Assembly: GCF_900129685.1 (NCBI RefSeq)
Contig: NZ_FQWM01000006.1
Location: forward strand, 166,001 to 230,000
Length of the DNA stretch: 64,000 nucleotides
Source: Cognatishimia maritima
GTDB taxonomy: Bacteria; Pseudomonadota; Alphaproteobacteria; Rhodobacterales; Rhodobacteraceae
Direction of reading: 5' to 3'
In this document: piece after piece, positions 20,029 to 29,121 of the stretch
How positions within the stretch are numbered: the stretch's first letter is position 1
How the letters are laid out: each line of letters begins with the position of its first letter
The notes under the pieces: generated by a model
The model's database searches: none
What the model saw: only the letters and a program-made list of their open reading frames with translations
Told to the model about the DNA's origin: nothing
Position numbers and translations under genes: made by a program

Positions 20029-20064
20029 ATATCTGGAATTATTGATATGAAGCCTGCAGGTCAA
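20029..20064 (-). promoter_or_regulatory. Probable ars promoter/operator, leaderless transcript
   Basis: On the minus strand TTGACC (20064-20059) resembles a -35 box, with AATAAT or TAATTC 15-17 bases further as -10, placing transcription start at or within a few bases of the arsR ATG. No Shine-Dalgarno precedes the ATG. An inverted repeat ATATC-N10-GATAT (20029-20048) overlaps the -10, as expected of an ArsR operator. Confidence 0.5.
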
Positions 20065-20120
20065 CGCGAATTGTGTCGCTTAATGATGAATTTTTTATGA
20101 CAGCGGCTTTGCGACAGGAC

Positions 20121-20585
20121 CTAGCCAAAGACATCAAGCGGCCTGTCGTCCAACATGGTTTCCATACTGAACAGCCCTGTCACGACGTCCAATTCATAAT
20201 CTTTGGTCAGCCTGCGATAGACGCCGTCATATCCGGACATACCTTTGGTCACGACCTTCAGCATATAATCCCACTCGCCACCGATGCGGTGCATCTCTAC
20301 CACTTCAGGGACGCGGGCCACGTGGTTGCGAAATGCCTCTGCCCATTCGACCGAATGTTTCCGCGTTCGGATCATCACGAATACTGTCAGGTCGAGGCCC
20401 AGCTTGCTGGCATCCAACCGCATGCGCGCGCCTTGCAGGATGCCGCTTTCTTCCAGGCGCTTCAGCCGCCGCCACAGCGCGTTTTGCGACAGCCCAACCT
20501 TATCGGCGATGTCCCGTTGCGACAGCGCTGCGTTCTGCTGCAGGGCATGCAGGATTCTTCGATCAATGTTATCAATACTATCCAT
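20121..20585 (-). CDS. Lrp/AsnC-family transcriptional regulator
   Basis: 154 residues from the chosen ATG: N-terminal helix-turn-helix (residues 5-50, IDRRILHALQQNAALSQRDIA pattern) and C-terminal RAM/ligand-binding domain (EWDYMLKVV). It is transcribed divergently from the SufS-like gene with about 100 bases between them, the common arrangement for a local Lrp-type regulator and its target. The amino-acid effector cannot be predicted. The Met giving MDSIDNIDRRIL fits the family better than Mets further upstream. Confidence 0.9.
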   Translation of the reverse strand: MDSIDNIDRRILHALQQNAALSQRDIADKVGLSQNALWRRLKRLEESGILQGARMRLDASKLGLDLTVFVMIRTRKHSVEWAEAFRNHVARVPEVVEMHRIGGEWDYMLKVVTKGMSGYDGVYRRLTKDYELDVVTGLFSMETMLDDRPLDVFG

Positions 20586-20687
20586 TTTTGCGATCATATG
20601 ACCCATACTTGAACAGTTCAACGAAGAATATGATTAACACTTCACATGCTTTTTTTGTCATTCTGTCGGCAAAGAAGGAGGCACATC

Positions 20688-22082
20688 ATGCTGCAATCAT
20701 CATCCGCACTTTTAGATTTCGAAGCACGTTTGAAAGCAGAGGCTGACCCGATTGCCGCTCTGCGTGCGGGGCTGATCGGGGACGATCTAATTCTCGACAC
20801 GCCAACTGGCCCCAAAAAGATGATCTACGCGGATTATGTGGCCTCGGGCCGTGCGCTGCACCAAGTCGAGGACGCAATCCTGCAGGATGTGCTGCCTTAC
20901 TACGCCAATTCTCATACCGAACAGAGCCTTTGCGGTGCGCGCATGACCCGACTGCGTGAGGACGCACGGTCTGTGGTTTTGCGCCATGTGAACGGCGACA
21001 AGGCCGAGCATGCAGTCATCTTTGGCGGATCGGGCGCGACAACCGGGTTGAACCAAGCCGTGCATTTGTTTGGCATCAAAGACGCGCTGGCGCGGGGCGA
21101 ATGCGTTCATGTGCTGGTAGGTCCCTACGAACACCACTCCAATCTGCTGCCATGGCGGGAAAGCGGTGCAGAGATCGTTGAGATTGACGAGGGCCCCGAA
21201 GGCGGCATCGATTTGCAACATCTTGAGACAGTGTGTGAAGAACTCTCAGGTACGGGATTGCTGGTCGCCGCATTCTCAGCCGCGTCAAATGTTACCGGGG
21301 TCTGTACCGACCCGGCCCCTGTCACCAAGATCGTCAAATCCTTTGGCGGTTGCATCATTTGGGACTACGCCGCTGGCGCGCCCTATCTGCCGATGTCGAT
21401 GGCACCGGATGGCGCGCAGATCGACGCGCTGGTTCTCAGTCCGCATAAATTTATCGGTGGCCCAGGCGCGTCAGGCGTATTGATCATGCGCCGGGACGCT
21501 GTTCGGAACACCCTGCCCAATCGCCCTGGCGGTGGCACTGTGCGCTTTGTGAATGCAAATGCGCACGACTATGTCGCCAGCCTTGAACAACGCGAGGAAG
21601 GCGGCACGCCAAACATCATCGGGGATATCCGTGCCGCGATGGCGATCCTTGCCAAGGAAACAATTGGCACCGACACCATCGGTGAGATCAACCAAAGATT
21701 GATTAAACGTGGCCTAGATGAATTCAGACGTATTCCCGGCGCCGAGCTACTCGGGCGTCAAACACCACGAGGACTGCCCATCTTTTCCTTTGCCCCGCGC
21801 AAACCAGATCGCAGCCTGATCGACTACAAAAAGTTCACCTACGCGCTCTCGTCCCAGTATGGCATTCAGGCTCGGGGGGGCTGTAGCTGTGCCGGTCCTT
21901 ATGTGCATCGGCTTCTGGATATTAGCGATCAGCAATCTGAATTGCTGCGCCAAGAATTCCGCGATGGCAATGAAGGCAACAAGCCGGGGTTCGTGCGGTT
22001 TAACCTGAGCTATTTGATGGACGAGGCAAAAATCGCAGCGATTTTTGCGGCTATATCCGAACTTTTGAAGAAAGACCTGTAA
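20688..22082 (+). CDS. Class V aminotransferase / SufS-like PLP enzyme
   Basis: 464 residues, fold type I PLP enzyme. The internal aldimine Lys254 is in SPHKFIGG, Asp226 in WDYAAG contacts the pyridine nitrogen, and a RGGCSCAGPY segment near the C-terminus offers cysteines where group II cysteine desulfurases have the persulfide Cys. No other suf genes are adjacent, so a role in Fe-S assembly is not supported; amino-acid or sulfur metabolism under the divergent Lrp regulator is more likely. The start is fixed by a strong AAGGAGG seven bases upstream. Confidence 0.85.
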   Translation: MLQSSSALLDFEARLKAEADPIAALRAGLIGDDLILDTPTGPKKMIYADYVASGRALHQVEDAILQDVLPYYANSHTEQSLCGARMTRLREDARSVVLRHVNGDKAEHAVIFGGSGATTGLNQAVHLFGIKDALARGECVHVLVGPYEHHSNLLPWRESGAEIVEIDEGPEGGIDLQHLETVCEELSGTGLLVAAFSAASNVTGVCTDPAPVTKIVKSFGGCIIWDYAAGAPYLPMSMAPDGAQIDALVLSPHKFIGGPGASGVLIMRRDAVRNTLPNRPGGGTVRFVNANAHDYVASLEQREEGGTPNIIGDIRAAMAILAKETIGTDTIGEINQRLIKRGLDEFRRIPGAELLGRQTPRGLPIFSFAPRKPDRSLIDYKKFTYALSSQYGIQARGGCSCAGPYVHRLLDISDQQSELLRQEFRDGNEGNKPGFVRFNLSYLMDEAKIAAIFAAISELLKKDL

Positions 22083-22538
22083 AAAAGCTGTGTATAAGCC
22101 TGTGCGTAAGTTTCTAATACAATCAGGCGAGTATGTAATGTATGGCCATTATGTATATATTTTTTAACGACTATTACGCTCAGGGAGATGTGGATAAGTT
22201 GAATAATAGAGAAAACGCCGGCGTTGAATTTTCTTTCGCATGAAAAGCACGACATTCATCGACAATCGACGAATTTCCACTCTTCCGGACAATCCATTCA
22301 ACGAATATTCCGACAAAAATACATTAATTAAACGATAGAACATATTGATAAGAATAATGAAAAATTCGGTGCGCATTCAGAGACTGTAGTTTCGAGAATA
22401 ACGAGAGCCGAATACTCTTTTTCAGTAGCCGACCTGGGGCAAACCTTAAAATATCAATTTAATTGCATTTTCTATAAACTTTTCGCGAAGTTATCCCAAA
22501 AATAGTCCTATTTGTGAAACTATTTCATGGCTGCTTTC
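22083..22538. other. AT-rich non-coding region with DnaA-box-like sites
   Basis: 456 bases, clearly AT-richer than the rest of the window, with no convincing gene. Three same-direction sites fit or nearly fit TGTGNATAA: 22089-22097 (TGTGTATAA), 22101-22109 (TGTGCGTAA, one mismatch) and 22189-22197 (TGTGGATAA). An AT-run ATGTATATATTTTTTAA lies at 22151-22167. See the finding on a possible origin-like region. Confidence 0.55.
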
Positions 22539-22967
22539 TCACCGCATCGCGCCCTCTCGTCGCTGAAACGCGCCAGAACCATGGGCGACCACCACGCCAT
22601 TTTCATCAAAAATGCGCCCTTCGGCGAAAAAACTACGATTGCCGCCGCCAACGACACGACCCTCTGCAAATAGCGTGTCACCATCAGGTTGCGCGACAAA
22701 ATTGACGGTCAAAGACATCGTGATGGCGAACAGCCGCCTGTTTTTCTGCCCCGTATAGACGCCCGAAAACCCCATGACTGTGTCCAGCAAGGTCGCGTAG
22801 TTGCCGCCATGCGGAATCCCGATGCGGTTCATCAAGAAGGGCGAAAGTGGCTGTTCGAGGCGCGCGTGCCCCTCTCCCCAATGGGTCAATTGATACCCAA
22901 GGTGGGTCTGAAAGGCAGATTGCCCTTCGATCAACTCTGGATTGATTGGTGTCATCTTTTCTGTCAT
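22539..22967 (-). CDS. PaaI-like hotdog-fold thioesterase
   Basis: 142 residues, a single hotdog domain hydrolysing acyl- or aryl-CoA thioesters. The PaaI-type active-site segment NRIGIPHGGNYATLLDTVMG (HGG plus Asp) is present, as is the C-terminal VVAHGSGAFQ strand. The start at 22967 (MTEKMTPINP) follows an AAGGG Shine-Dalgarno; the longer upstream frame is not conserved-looking. Substrate unknown. It is divergent from the pirin gene with about 110 bases between. Confidence 0.88.
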   Translation of the reverse strand: MTEKMTPINPELIEGQSAFQTHLGYQLTHWGEGHARLEQPLSPFLMNRIGIPHGGNYATLLDTVMGFSGVYTGQKNRRLFAITMSLTVNFVAQPDGDTLFAEGRVVGGGNRSFFAEGRIFDENGVVVAHGSGAFQRREGAMR

Positions 22968-23080
22968 CGGACATCCCTTTCTACTTTGCCAAACCGCACA
23001 GACTCGGTTCGCCCTTGCACAGTCATCGGACTTGGCGTGCACCGCACCGCGCCCTAGATTCAAATCGAAAGGAAACAGTT

Positions 23081-23992
23081 ATGTCCCTACGACCTACACT
23101 TGAAACACGTCGCGCGCTTCCAACAATGGAAGGGGCCGGCGTTCACCTGCACCGCGCCTTTGGGTTTCAAGACCCAAGCGAGTTGGACCCCTTCCTGCTT
23201 TTTGACGATTTCCGCAATGATCGGCCAGAGCATTATGCAAAAGGCTTTCCTTGGCACCCGCACCGCGGCATTGAAACCATCACCTATGTGCTCAGCGGCA
23301 CTGTCGACCACAGCGACAGCCTTGGCAACAGTGGCAGCCTTGGGGCTGGCGATATCCAATGGATGACGGCTGGGTCTGGGATTCTGCACCAAGAAATGCC
23401 GAAGGGGAACACCCAAGGTCAAATGCATGGCTTCCAGCTTTGGGCAAACCTGCCGTCATCATTGAAGATGACCGCTCCGCGCTATCAGGACGTGAAAGGC
23501 ACTGAAATCCCTGAGATCATTGATGATGATGGAACGCGGGTGAAAGTTGTGATCGGGACCTTCTGGGGCAAAACCGGCCCGGTCGACGGCATTGCCGCTG
23601 ATCCGCAATACCTTGATATCTACGTTCCGCCCGGCGTCAAAAAGACCTTCCCGGTTGATACCTACCGCCGCGCATTTGCCTATGTCTTTGATGGCGCGGG
23701 TGCCTTTGCGGATGCCAGCACGCCGACCGGCGTTCTGCTGGAAAAAGAAGTGGCCGGGCAAGAGGTGAACATCCGCGACATGAGCGGCAACCGGACCCTC
23801 GTCCGGTTTGGCACAGGTGACGAGGTCACGGTGCAGGCTGGCCCCGAAGGTATACGCTTCTTGCTGATCTCAGGCGCGCCGATCCAAGAACCGGTCGCTT
23901 GGCATGGCCCGATCGTGATGAACACGCAGGCAGAACTGCAACAAGCCTTCTCGGAACTGCGCAATGGGACGTTTATTCGCCCAGCGCACTGA
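23081..23992 (+). CDS. Pirin family protein (bicupin)
   Basis: 303 residues with two cupin domains. The metal site of the N-terminal cupin is clear: HPHRGIET (two His) and SGILHQE (His and Glu). Bacterial pirins include quercetin 2,3-dioxygenase-like enzymes and regulators of pyruvate dehydrogenase; which applies here is unknown. The C-terminal half ends in the family-typical PIQEPVAWHGPIVMNT. Start by AAAGGAAA upstream of the ATG. It ends nine bases from the convergent TetR gene. Confidence 0.93.
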   Translation: MSLRPTLETRRALPTMEGAGVHLHRAFGFQDPSELDPFLLFDDFRNDRPEHYAKGFPWHPHRGIETITYVLSGTVDHSDSLGNSGSLGAGDIQWMTAGSGILHQEMPKGNTQGQMHGFQLWANLPSSLKMTAPRYQDVKGTEIPEIIDDDGTRVKVVIGTFWGKTGPVDGIAADPQYLDIYVPPGVKKTFPVDTYRRAFAYVFDGAGAFADASTPTGVLLEKEVAGQEVNIRDMSGNRTLVRFGTGDEVTVQAGPEGIRFLLISGAPIQEPVAWHGPIVMNTQAELQQAFSELRNGTFIRPAH

Positions 23993-24000
23993 CCCTAAAT

Positions 24001-24591
24001 CTATGACGCGCCCGCTGCGCGGCGCGTCATATCCCAATAGATGTCTTCAACGTCTTTCAGCGACAGTCGGCCGGTTTCGCGAAACCAAGTGTTGACCCCT
24101 GTCAGCATCGCGATAATTGCCATCGCTGTGATTTTTGGGTCAGCAACCTGAAAATCGCCTTGCCTCACGCCCTCTGCAAGAATGGCTATCAGTTCACCCT
24201 CATATTGGCGGCGCAGCTCCTCGATGATCTCGAAGTTTTCAGGCGTCAGATTGCGCAATTCCATATAGGCGATGAAGACCGCATCGCGACGCACATTATG
24301 GTAGCGAATGTGAAAGCGCGCGAATTTCTCTAGCCGCGCGTTTGGGGTGCCACCCTGCGCCTCCTCGCGCCATGCGGCAACGAGGTTTTCCATATGCTCG
24401 CGCATCAATCCAAAGAGCAGGCTTTGTTTGTCAGGCGTATAGTTATAGAGCGCACCCACCTGCAGCCCGACCTCTGACGCGATTTTCCGCATAGAAACAG
24501 CGGCATAGCCCTGTTGCGCAAAGAGACGTAGCGCCGCATCGAGGATACGCGGACCCGTAATTTCAGAATGCGACCCAGAGGTGCGCGCCAT
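24001..24591 (-). CDS. TetR-family transcriptional regulator
   Basis: 196 residues: N-terminal TetR helix-turn-helix (residues 10-56, ILDAALRLFAQQGYAAVSM, then KIASEVGLQVGALYNYTPDK) and an all-helical ligand domain. TetR proteins of this type often control acyl-CoA or hydrocarbon genes, but the ligand is unknown. A Met seven codons upstream is an alternative start. A GAACA-AC-TGTTC palindrome about 36 bases upstream of the start is a likely autoregulatory operator. Confidence 0.9.
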   Translation of the reverse strand: MARTSGSHSEITGPRILDAALRLFAQQGYAAVSMRKIASEVGLQVGALYNYTPDKQSLLFGLMREHMENLVAAWREEAQGGTPNARLEKFARFHIRYHNVRRDAVFIAYMELRNLTPENFEIIEELRRQYEGELIAILAEGVRQGDFQVADPKITAMAIIAMLTGVNTWFRETGRLSLKDVEDIYWDMTRRAAGAS

Positions 24592-24626
24592 TACAAATTC
24601 CAATCTCGGCAAAGCCTGTATTTATT

Positions 24627-24638
24627 GAACAACTGTTC
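24627..24638. promoter_or_regulatory. Candidate TetR operator
   Basis: GAACA-AC-TGTTC, a perfect 5-bp inverted repeat with a 2-base spacer, between the TetR gene and the divergent hom gene. The position suits autoregulation. Confidence 0.4.
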
Positions 24639-24770
24639 CATTTTGCCTCTTTCGACACAAGCCTGAATTTCGGGGATAGAAACCTGCATTTTTGGCGCAA
24701 TCCCGCGATTGCAGCCCGCCGTTGAAAACGCTACACGGCAATCCAGCAGTCGAAATCGAAGGAGATTGTG

Positions 24771-26057
24771 ATGACGACCCCTCTGCGTCTTGGCATTGCC
24801 GGACTTGGCACCGTTGGCATCGGCGTTGTCAAAATCGTGCGCAAGAAAGCCGATCTTCTTCAGGCCCGCACAGGACGTCCGGTTGTGATCACCGCTGTTT
24901 CTGCCCGGTCTCGCGACAAAGACCGTGGAGTGTCTCTATCTGACTATGCGTGGGAAAATGATCCGGTCGCTTTAGCGACCCGTGACGATGTCGATGTCTT
25001 TGTCGAACTGATGGGTGGGCACGAAGGCACCGCCAAAGCCGCGACAGAGGCCGCATTGGCGGCTGGTAAAGACGTGGTGACGGCGAACAAAGCGCTACTT
25101 GCCATTCACGGTCAAGCGCTGGCGGAACAGGCCGAAGCCAACAACTGTGTCATTCGCTACGAAGCCGCTGTGGCAGGCGGCATACCCGTTATCAAATCCC
25201 TGACCGAAGGCCTGGCCGGAAACCAGATCAAGCGCGTGATGGGTGTGATGAACGGCACCTGCAACTACATCCTGACCCGCATGCAGGACGCAGGGCTGCC
25301 GTATGACAAGGTCTTTGCCGAAGCAGATGCGCTTGGCTACCTGGAGGCCGATCCAAATCTGGACGTCGGCGGGATCGATGCGGGTCATAAGCTTGCGTTG
25401 CTCTCAGCCATCGCCTTTGGTACCAAGGTTGATTTTGACGGTGTTGAATTGGAAGGCATTGAGCGCATTTCCATCGAAGATATCAAACTGGCAGAGGATC
25501 TGGGTTTTCGCATCAAACTGTTGGGTGTCGCCCAACTGACCGGTCGCGGCCTTGAGCAGCGCATGTCACCTTGCCTCGTCCCGGCTGATAGCCCCTTGGG
25601 TCAGCTTAAGGGCGGCACCAATATGGTTGTGATCGAAGGCGATGATGTTGAACAGATCGTCTTGCGTGGTCCGGGCGCAGGAGAAGGCCCGACTGCAAGC
25701 GCCGTCATGGGCGATATCTGTGACATCGCGCGTGGACTGAGACTGCCGACTTTCGGCATCCCGGCTAAAGTTCTTGTTTCCGCGCAGGCGGCGACTTCTA
25801 ACTCTACCGCGCCTTATTATGTGCGTGTTGGCCTGCTAGACCGACCCGGCGCGCTTGCTAAACTTGCGCTTGCCTTGGGTGATGCGGGCGTCAGCGTGGA
25901 CCGCATGCGGCAAGGGCATCACGATGGCTCTGAAGCGCCTGTTTTGATTGTCACGCATAAAACACAACGCCGAGATTTGGATGCCGCGCTGACTGCGCTG
26001 GAAGCAACGGGCGTGTTGGCCGGTGAGCCGGTCGTTCTGCGGATCGAGTCCGTCTGA
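24771..26057 (+). CDS. hom: Homoserine dehydrogenase
   Basis: NAD(P)-dependent reduction of aspartate semialdehyde to homoserine, the branch point to threonine and methionine. 428 residues. The Rossmann start LGIAGLGTVGIGVV, catalytic core (VMNGTCNYILTRM, EADPNLDVGGIDAGHKLALL) and a C-terminal ACT domain (YYVRVGLLDRPGALAKLA) for feedback inhibition are all present. AAGGAG lies six bases before the ATG at 24771; a GTG one codon earlier is closer than ideal. It precedes glpX and recJ in the same direction. Confidence 0.96.
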   Translation: MTTPLRLGIAGLGTVGIGVVKIVRKKADLLQARTGRPVVITAVSARSRDKDRGVSLSDYAWENDPVALATRDDVDVFVELMGGHEGTAKAATEAALAAGKDVVTANKALLAIHGQALAEQAEANNCVIRYEAAVAGGIPVIKSLTEGLAGNQIKRVMGVMNGTCNYILTRMQDAGLPYDKVFAEADALGYLEADPNLDVGGIDAGHKLALLSAIAFGTKVDFDGVELEGIERISIEDIKLAEDLGFRIKLLGVAQLTGRGLEQRMSPCLVPADSPLGQLKGGTNMVVIEGDDVEQIVLRGPGAGEGPTASAVMGDICDIARGLRLPTFGIPAKVLVSAQAATSNSTAPYYVRVGLLDRPGALAKLALALGDAGVSVDRMRQGHHDGSEAPVLIVTHKTQRRDLDAALTALEATGVLAGEPVVLRIESV

Positions 26058-26145
26058 CCAATCCGCGAAACACGCTGCCGCTTGTCCCTTGTACGGCAGG
26101 CGGCTAACGTGACCACAGATCATAAGAACAAATAGGACCGGACAG

Positions 26146-27129
26146 ATGAGCACCCAGCCAGAATTTCACGACCGACTTTTGTCACTGGGGCTTGCCCGTG
26201 TCGCCGAACAAGCGGCGCTGGCCTCTGCCAACCTTGTCGGGCGCGGCGATGAAAAGGCTGCTGACCAAGCGGCTGTAAACGCGATGCGTGAACAGTTGAA
26301 CCTGCTCGATATTGCGGGCGTTGTCGTGATTGGCGAGGGCGAACGTGACGAAGCTCCGATGCTTTACATCGGCGAAGAGGTCGGCACCGGTAAAGGACCG
26401 GGCGTTGACATCGCGCTGGACCCGTTGGAAGGCACGACTTTGACCGCGAAAGACATGCCCAACGCCCTGACGGTGATTGCAATGGGGCCGCGCGGTTCCA
26501 TGCTGCATGCGCCTGACGTCTACATGGACAAACTCGCGATTGGCCCCGGTTTTCCGGAAGGCATCGTGACATTGGACATGCCACCGGCCACCCGTGTCTC
26601 GGCTTTGGCGACAGCCAAGGGCTGCCTCCCCAAGGACATCACGGTTTGTATCCTAGAACGTCCACGCCATGAGGACATGATCGAAGAGGTCCGCAGCACT
26701 GGCGCGTCGATCCGCCTGATCACCGATGGCGATGTCGCCGGGGTCATGCATTGCGCTGACAGCGCAACAACCGGCATCGACATGTATATGGGATCTGGCG
26801 GCGCGCCTGAGGGCGTTTTGGCCGCGGCTGCGTTGAAATGTATGGGCGGACAAATCCACGGCCGCCTTTTGTTCCGCAATGACGACGAAAAGGCGCGCGC
26901 GCGCAAGGCCGGGATCGAAGACTTTGACCGCGTCTATACTCGTGACGACATGGTCACGGCAGATGTGATCTTTGCCGCAACCGGCGTGACAGGTGGCTCT
27001 TTGCTGCCCCGGATCAAACGCGAACCCGGCTGGCTTGAAACCACAACGCTTCTGATGCGCTCAAAATCTGGCTCTGTGCGCCGGATGACCTATCGCATGC
27101 CTGCGGATTCTGTCAAAGCCGCAGAATGA
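26146..27129 (+). CDS. glpX: Fructose-1,6-bisphosphatase, class II
   Basis: Metal-dependent hydrolysis of fructose-1,6-bisphosphate in gluconeogenesis; class II enzymes may also act on sedoheptulose bisphosphate. 327 residues, normal length. Metal and substrate motifs: VIGEGERDEAPMLYIGEEVG, the lithium-sensitive phosphatase motif ALDPLEGTTLTA, and DIAGVMHCAD-type DGDVAGVM. Its TGA overlaps the recJ ATG as ATGA. Confidence 0.96.
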   Translation: MSTQPEFHDRLLSLGLARVAEQAALASANLVGRGDEKAADQAAVNAMREQLNLLDIAGVVVIGEGERDEAPMLYIGEEVGTGKGPGVDIALDPLEGTTLTAKDMPNALTVIAMGPRGSMLHAPDVYMDKLAIGPGFPEGIVTLDMPPATRVSALATAKGCLPKDITVCILERPRHEDMIEEVRSTGASIRLITDGDVAGVMHCADSATTGIDMYMGSGGAPEGVLAAAALKCMGGQIHGRLLFRNDDEKARARKAGIEDFDRVYTRDDMVTADVIFAATGVTGGSLLPRIKREPGWLETTTLLMRSKSGSVRRMTYRMPADSVKAAE

Positions 27130-28868
27130 GTGATTTTCTCAATGTTTCCAACTCATTGACAGGACGTCGATGGGTTGGCCCGTCAATTGAAATTGACCGG
27201 GCTGCGGAAGCATTGGAACAATCCACCACCCTACCCCGTGCGCTTTGCCAAGTGCTTGCGCGGCGGGGCATTCCAGCCCATGAGGCAGAGAATTTTCTGG
27301 CACCGGCATTACGTGACCTGCTGCCTGACCCGCGCAGCCTGAAAGACATGGAAGCCGCTGCAGCGCGCTTTCTTGTGGCCGTCAAAGCGCGCCAGAAAAT
27401 TGCGGTTTTTGCGGATTATGACGTCGATGGCGGCAGTTCTGCCGCGCTGCTGCTGGTGTGGCTGCGCGCAATGGGACTGTCAGCGACACTTTATGTGCCG
27501 GACCGCATTGACGAGGGCTATGGCCCGAATGACGAGGCGATGGCGGCGCTTGCTGCAGAGCATGACTTGATCATTTGTGTGGACTGCGGAACGCTGTCGC
27601 ATGGCCCCATCGCAGCCGCAAAAGGCGCAGATGTGATTGTGCTGGATCACCACCTCGGCGGTGAAACGCTGCCCGATTGCCACGCGGTCGTGAATCCGAA
27701 CCGACAGGATGAGAACGGCGATCTCGCGCACCTCTGTGCGGCGGCCGTGGTGTTCCTGATGTTGGTCGAGGCCAATCGCCAAATGCGTGCAGATGGTGCG
27801 CAAGGCCCGGACCTGATGGCGATGCTGGATCTGGTGGCGCTGGCCACTGTCGCGGATGTCGCGCCGCTGATCGGTGTCAACCGCGCGCTGGTGCGGCAAG
27901 GTTTAAAGGTCATGGCGCGCCGTGAACGGGCCGGTTTGGTCGCCCTTGCCGATGTGTCGCGCATGGACACGGCCCCATCAAGCTACCATCTGGGTTTTCT
28001 ACTCGGCCCGCGCGTCAATGCTGGCGGGCGCATTGGGCAGGCCGACCTCGGGGCCCGATTACTCGCCACATCGGATCCACAAGAAGCTCAGGCGATTGCG
28101 GATCGGCTGGACCAACTCAACACGGAACGCCGCGATATCGAATCTGCCGTCCGCGCAGCCGCAATGGATCAGGCCGAAGAACGAGGGCTGGACGCGCCAT
28201 TGGTTTGGGCCGCCGCCGACGGATGGCATCCCGGTGTCGTTGGCATCGTTGCAAGCCGCCTGAAAGAAGCAACAAATCGACCGGCAATTGTCATTGGATT
28301 TGATGGAGATGAAGGCAAAGGCTCTGGTCGCTCCGTTGCGGGCATTGATCTTGGTGCCGCGATCCAACGGCTCGCCACTGAAGGGCTGCTGGTCAAAGGC
28401 GGTGGCCACAAGATGGCGGCGGGCCTGACTGTGATGCGGGATCAATTGGAACCTGCGATGGAGCGGCTCTCGGAGTTGCTTGAAAAACAGGGCGCTGGGG
28501 ACATCGGTCCTGCGGATTTGAAGCTTGATGGCATGCTTATGCCCGGCGCGGCCTCTTTGGATTTGGTCAATCAACTCGAAGCAGCAGGCCCCTTTGGCGC
28601 AGGCGCCCCAGCCCCGCGATTTGCCTTCCCGGATGTCGAAATACGATTTGCCAAGCGGATCGGGGACAACCACCTGAAGGTCACCTTTGGCGATGGATTG
28701 GCAGCGCGGCTTGAGGCGATTTGTTTTGGGGCCTTTGACACGGCCATTGGACCGGCATTGGAAAACCACGGCGGGAAACGCTTTCATCTGGCGGGACGGT
28801 TGGACATCAACACTTGGGGCGGGCGCCAGTCTGTTCAGCTTCGGCTCGAGGACGCTGCCCCGGCCTGA
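27126..28868 (+). CDS. recJ: Single-stranded-DNA-specific exonuclease RecJ
   Basis: 5'-3' single-strand exonuclease in recombination and mismatch repair. 580 residues. DHH-family motifs in order: ADYDVDGGSSA (I; usually DVDGTTS), VDCGTLSHGP (II), LDHHLGG (III, the DHH), CAAAVVFLM, and the DHHA1 motif KGGGHKMAAG. The C-terminal OB domain (VQLRLEDAAP) completes the RecJ layout. Translationally coupled to glpX through an ATGA overlap. Confidence 0.95.
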   Translation: MSDFLNVSNSLTGRRWVGPSIEIDRAAEALEQSTTLPRALCQVLARRGIPAHEAENFLAPALRDLLPDPRSLKDMEAAAARFLVAVKARQKIAVFADYDVDGGSSAALLLVWLRAMGLSATLYVPDRIDEGYGPNDEAMAALAAEHDLIICVDCGTLSHGPIAAAKGADVIVLDHHLGGETLPDCHAVVNPNRQDENGDLAHLCAAAVVFLMLVEANRQMRADGAQGPDLMAMLDLVALATVADVAPLIGVNRALVRQGLKVMARRERAGLVALADVSRMDTAPSSYHLGFLLGPRVNAGGRIGQADLGARLLATSDPQEAQAIADRLDQLNTERRDIESAVRAAAMDQAEERGLDAPLVWAAADGWHPGVVGIVASRLKEATNRPAIVIGFDGDEGKGSGRSVAGIDLGAAIQRLATEGLLVKGGGHKMAAGLTVMRDQLEPAMERLSELLEKQGAGDIGPADLKLDGMLMPGAASLDLVNQLEAAGPFGAGAPAPRFAFPDVEIRFAKRIGDNHLKVTFGDGLAARLEAICFGAFDTAIGPALENHGGKRFHLAGRLDINTWGGRQSVQLRLEDAAPA

Positions 28869-28990
28869 CACAGGGCCCGTGGGCTGCCAAACAGGTACCG
28901 AAAACCGCGTTATAAAAAATCTGCAAAGCGTCCAATTTCCGCTTGCGCCGTCCATGCGCTTTGCATAAATACCGCCTCACGCTTCGGCAC

Positions 28991-29065
28991 GGCCCGTTCG
29001 TCTATCGGTTAGGACGCCAGGTTTTCAACCTGGAAAGAGGGGTTCGATTCCCCTACGGGCTGCCA
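28991..29065 (+). tRNA. tRNA-Glu (UUC), copy 1
   Basis: 75 bases with a complete cloverleaf: acceptor GGCCCGT pairs with ACGGGCT (G-U at the first pair), anticodon TTC in CAGGTTTTCAACCTG, T-loop GGTTCGATTCC, encoded CCA. A flanking helix GCTTCGG (28981-28987) / CCGAAGC (29066-29072) brackets the gene and may guide processing. Confidence 0.97.
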
Positions 29066-29121
29066 CCGAAGCAGGAAAACCCCTGATACAAAAGGGAAAT
29101 TCCAAAACGCATTTGCGATGT

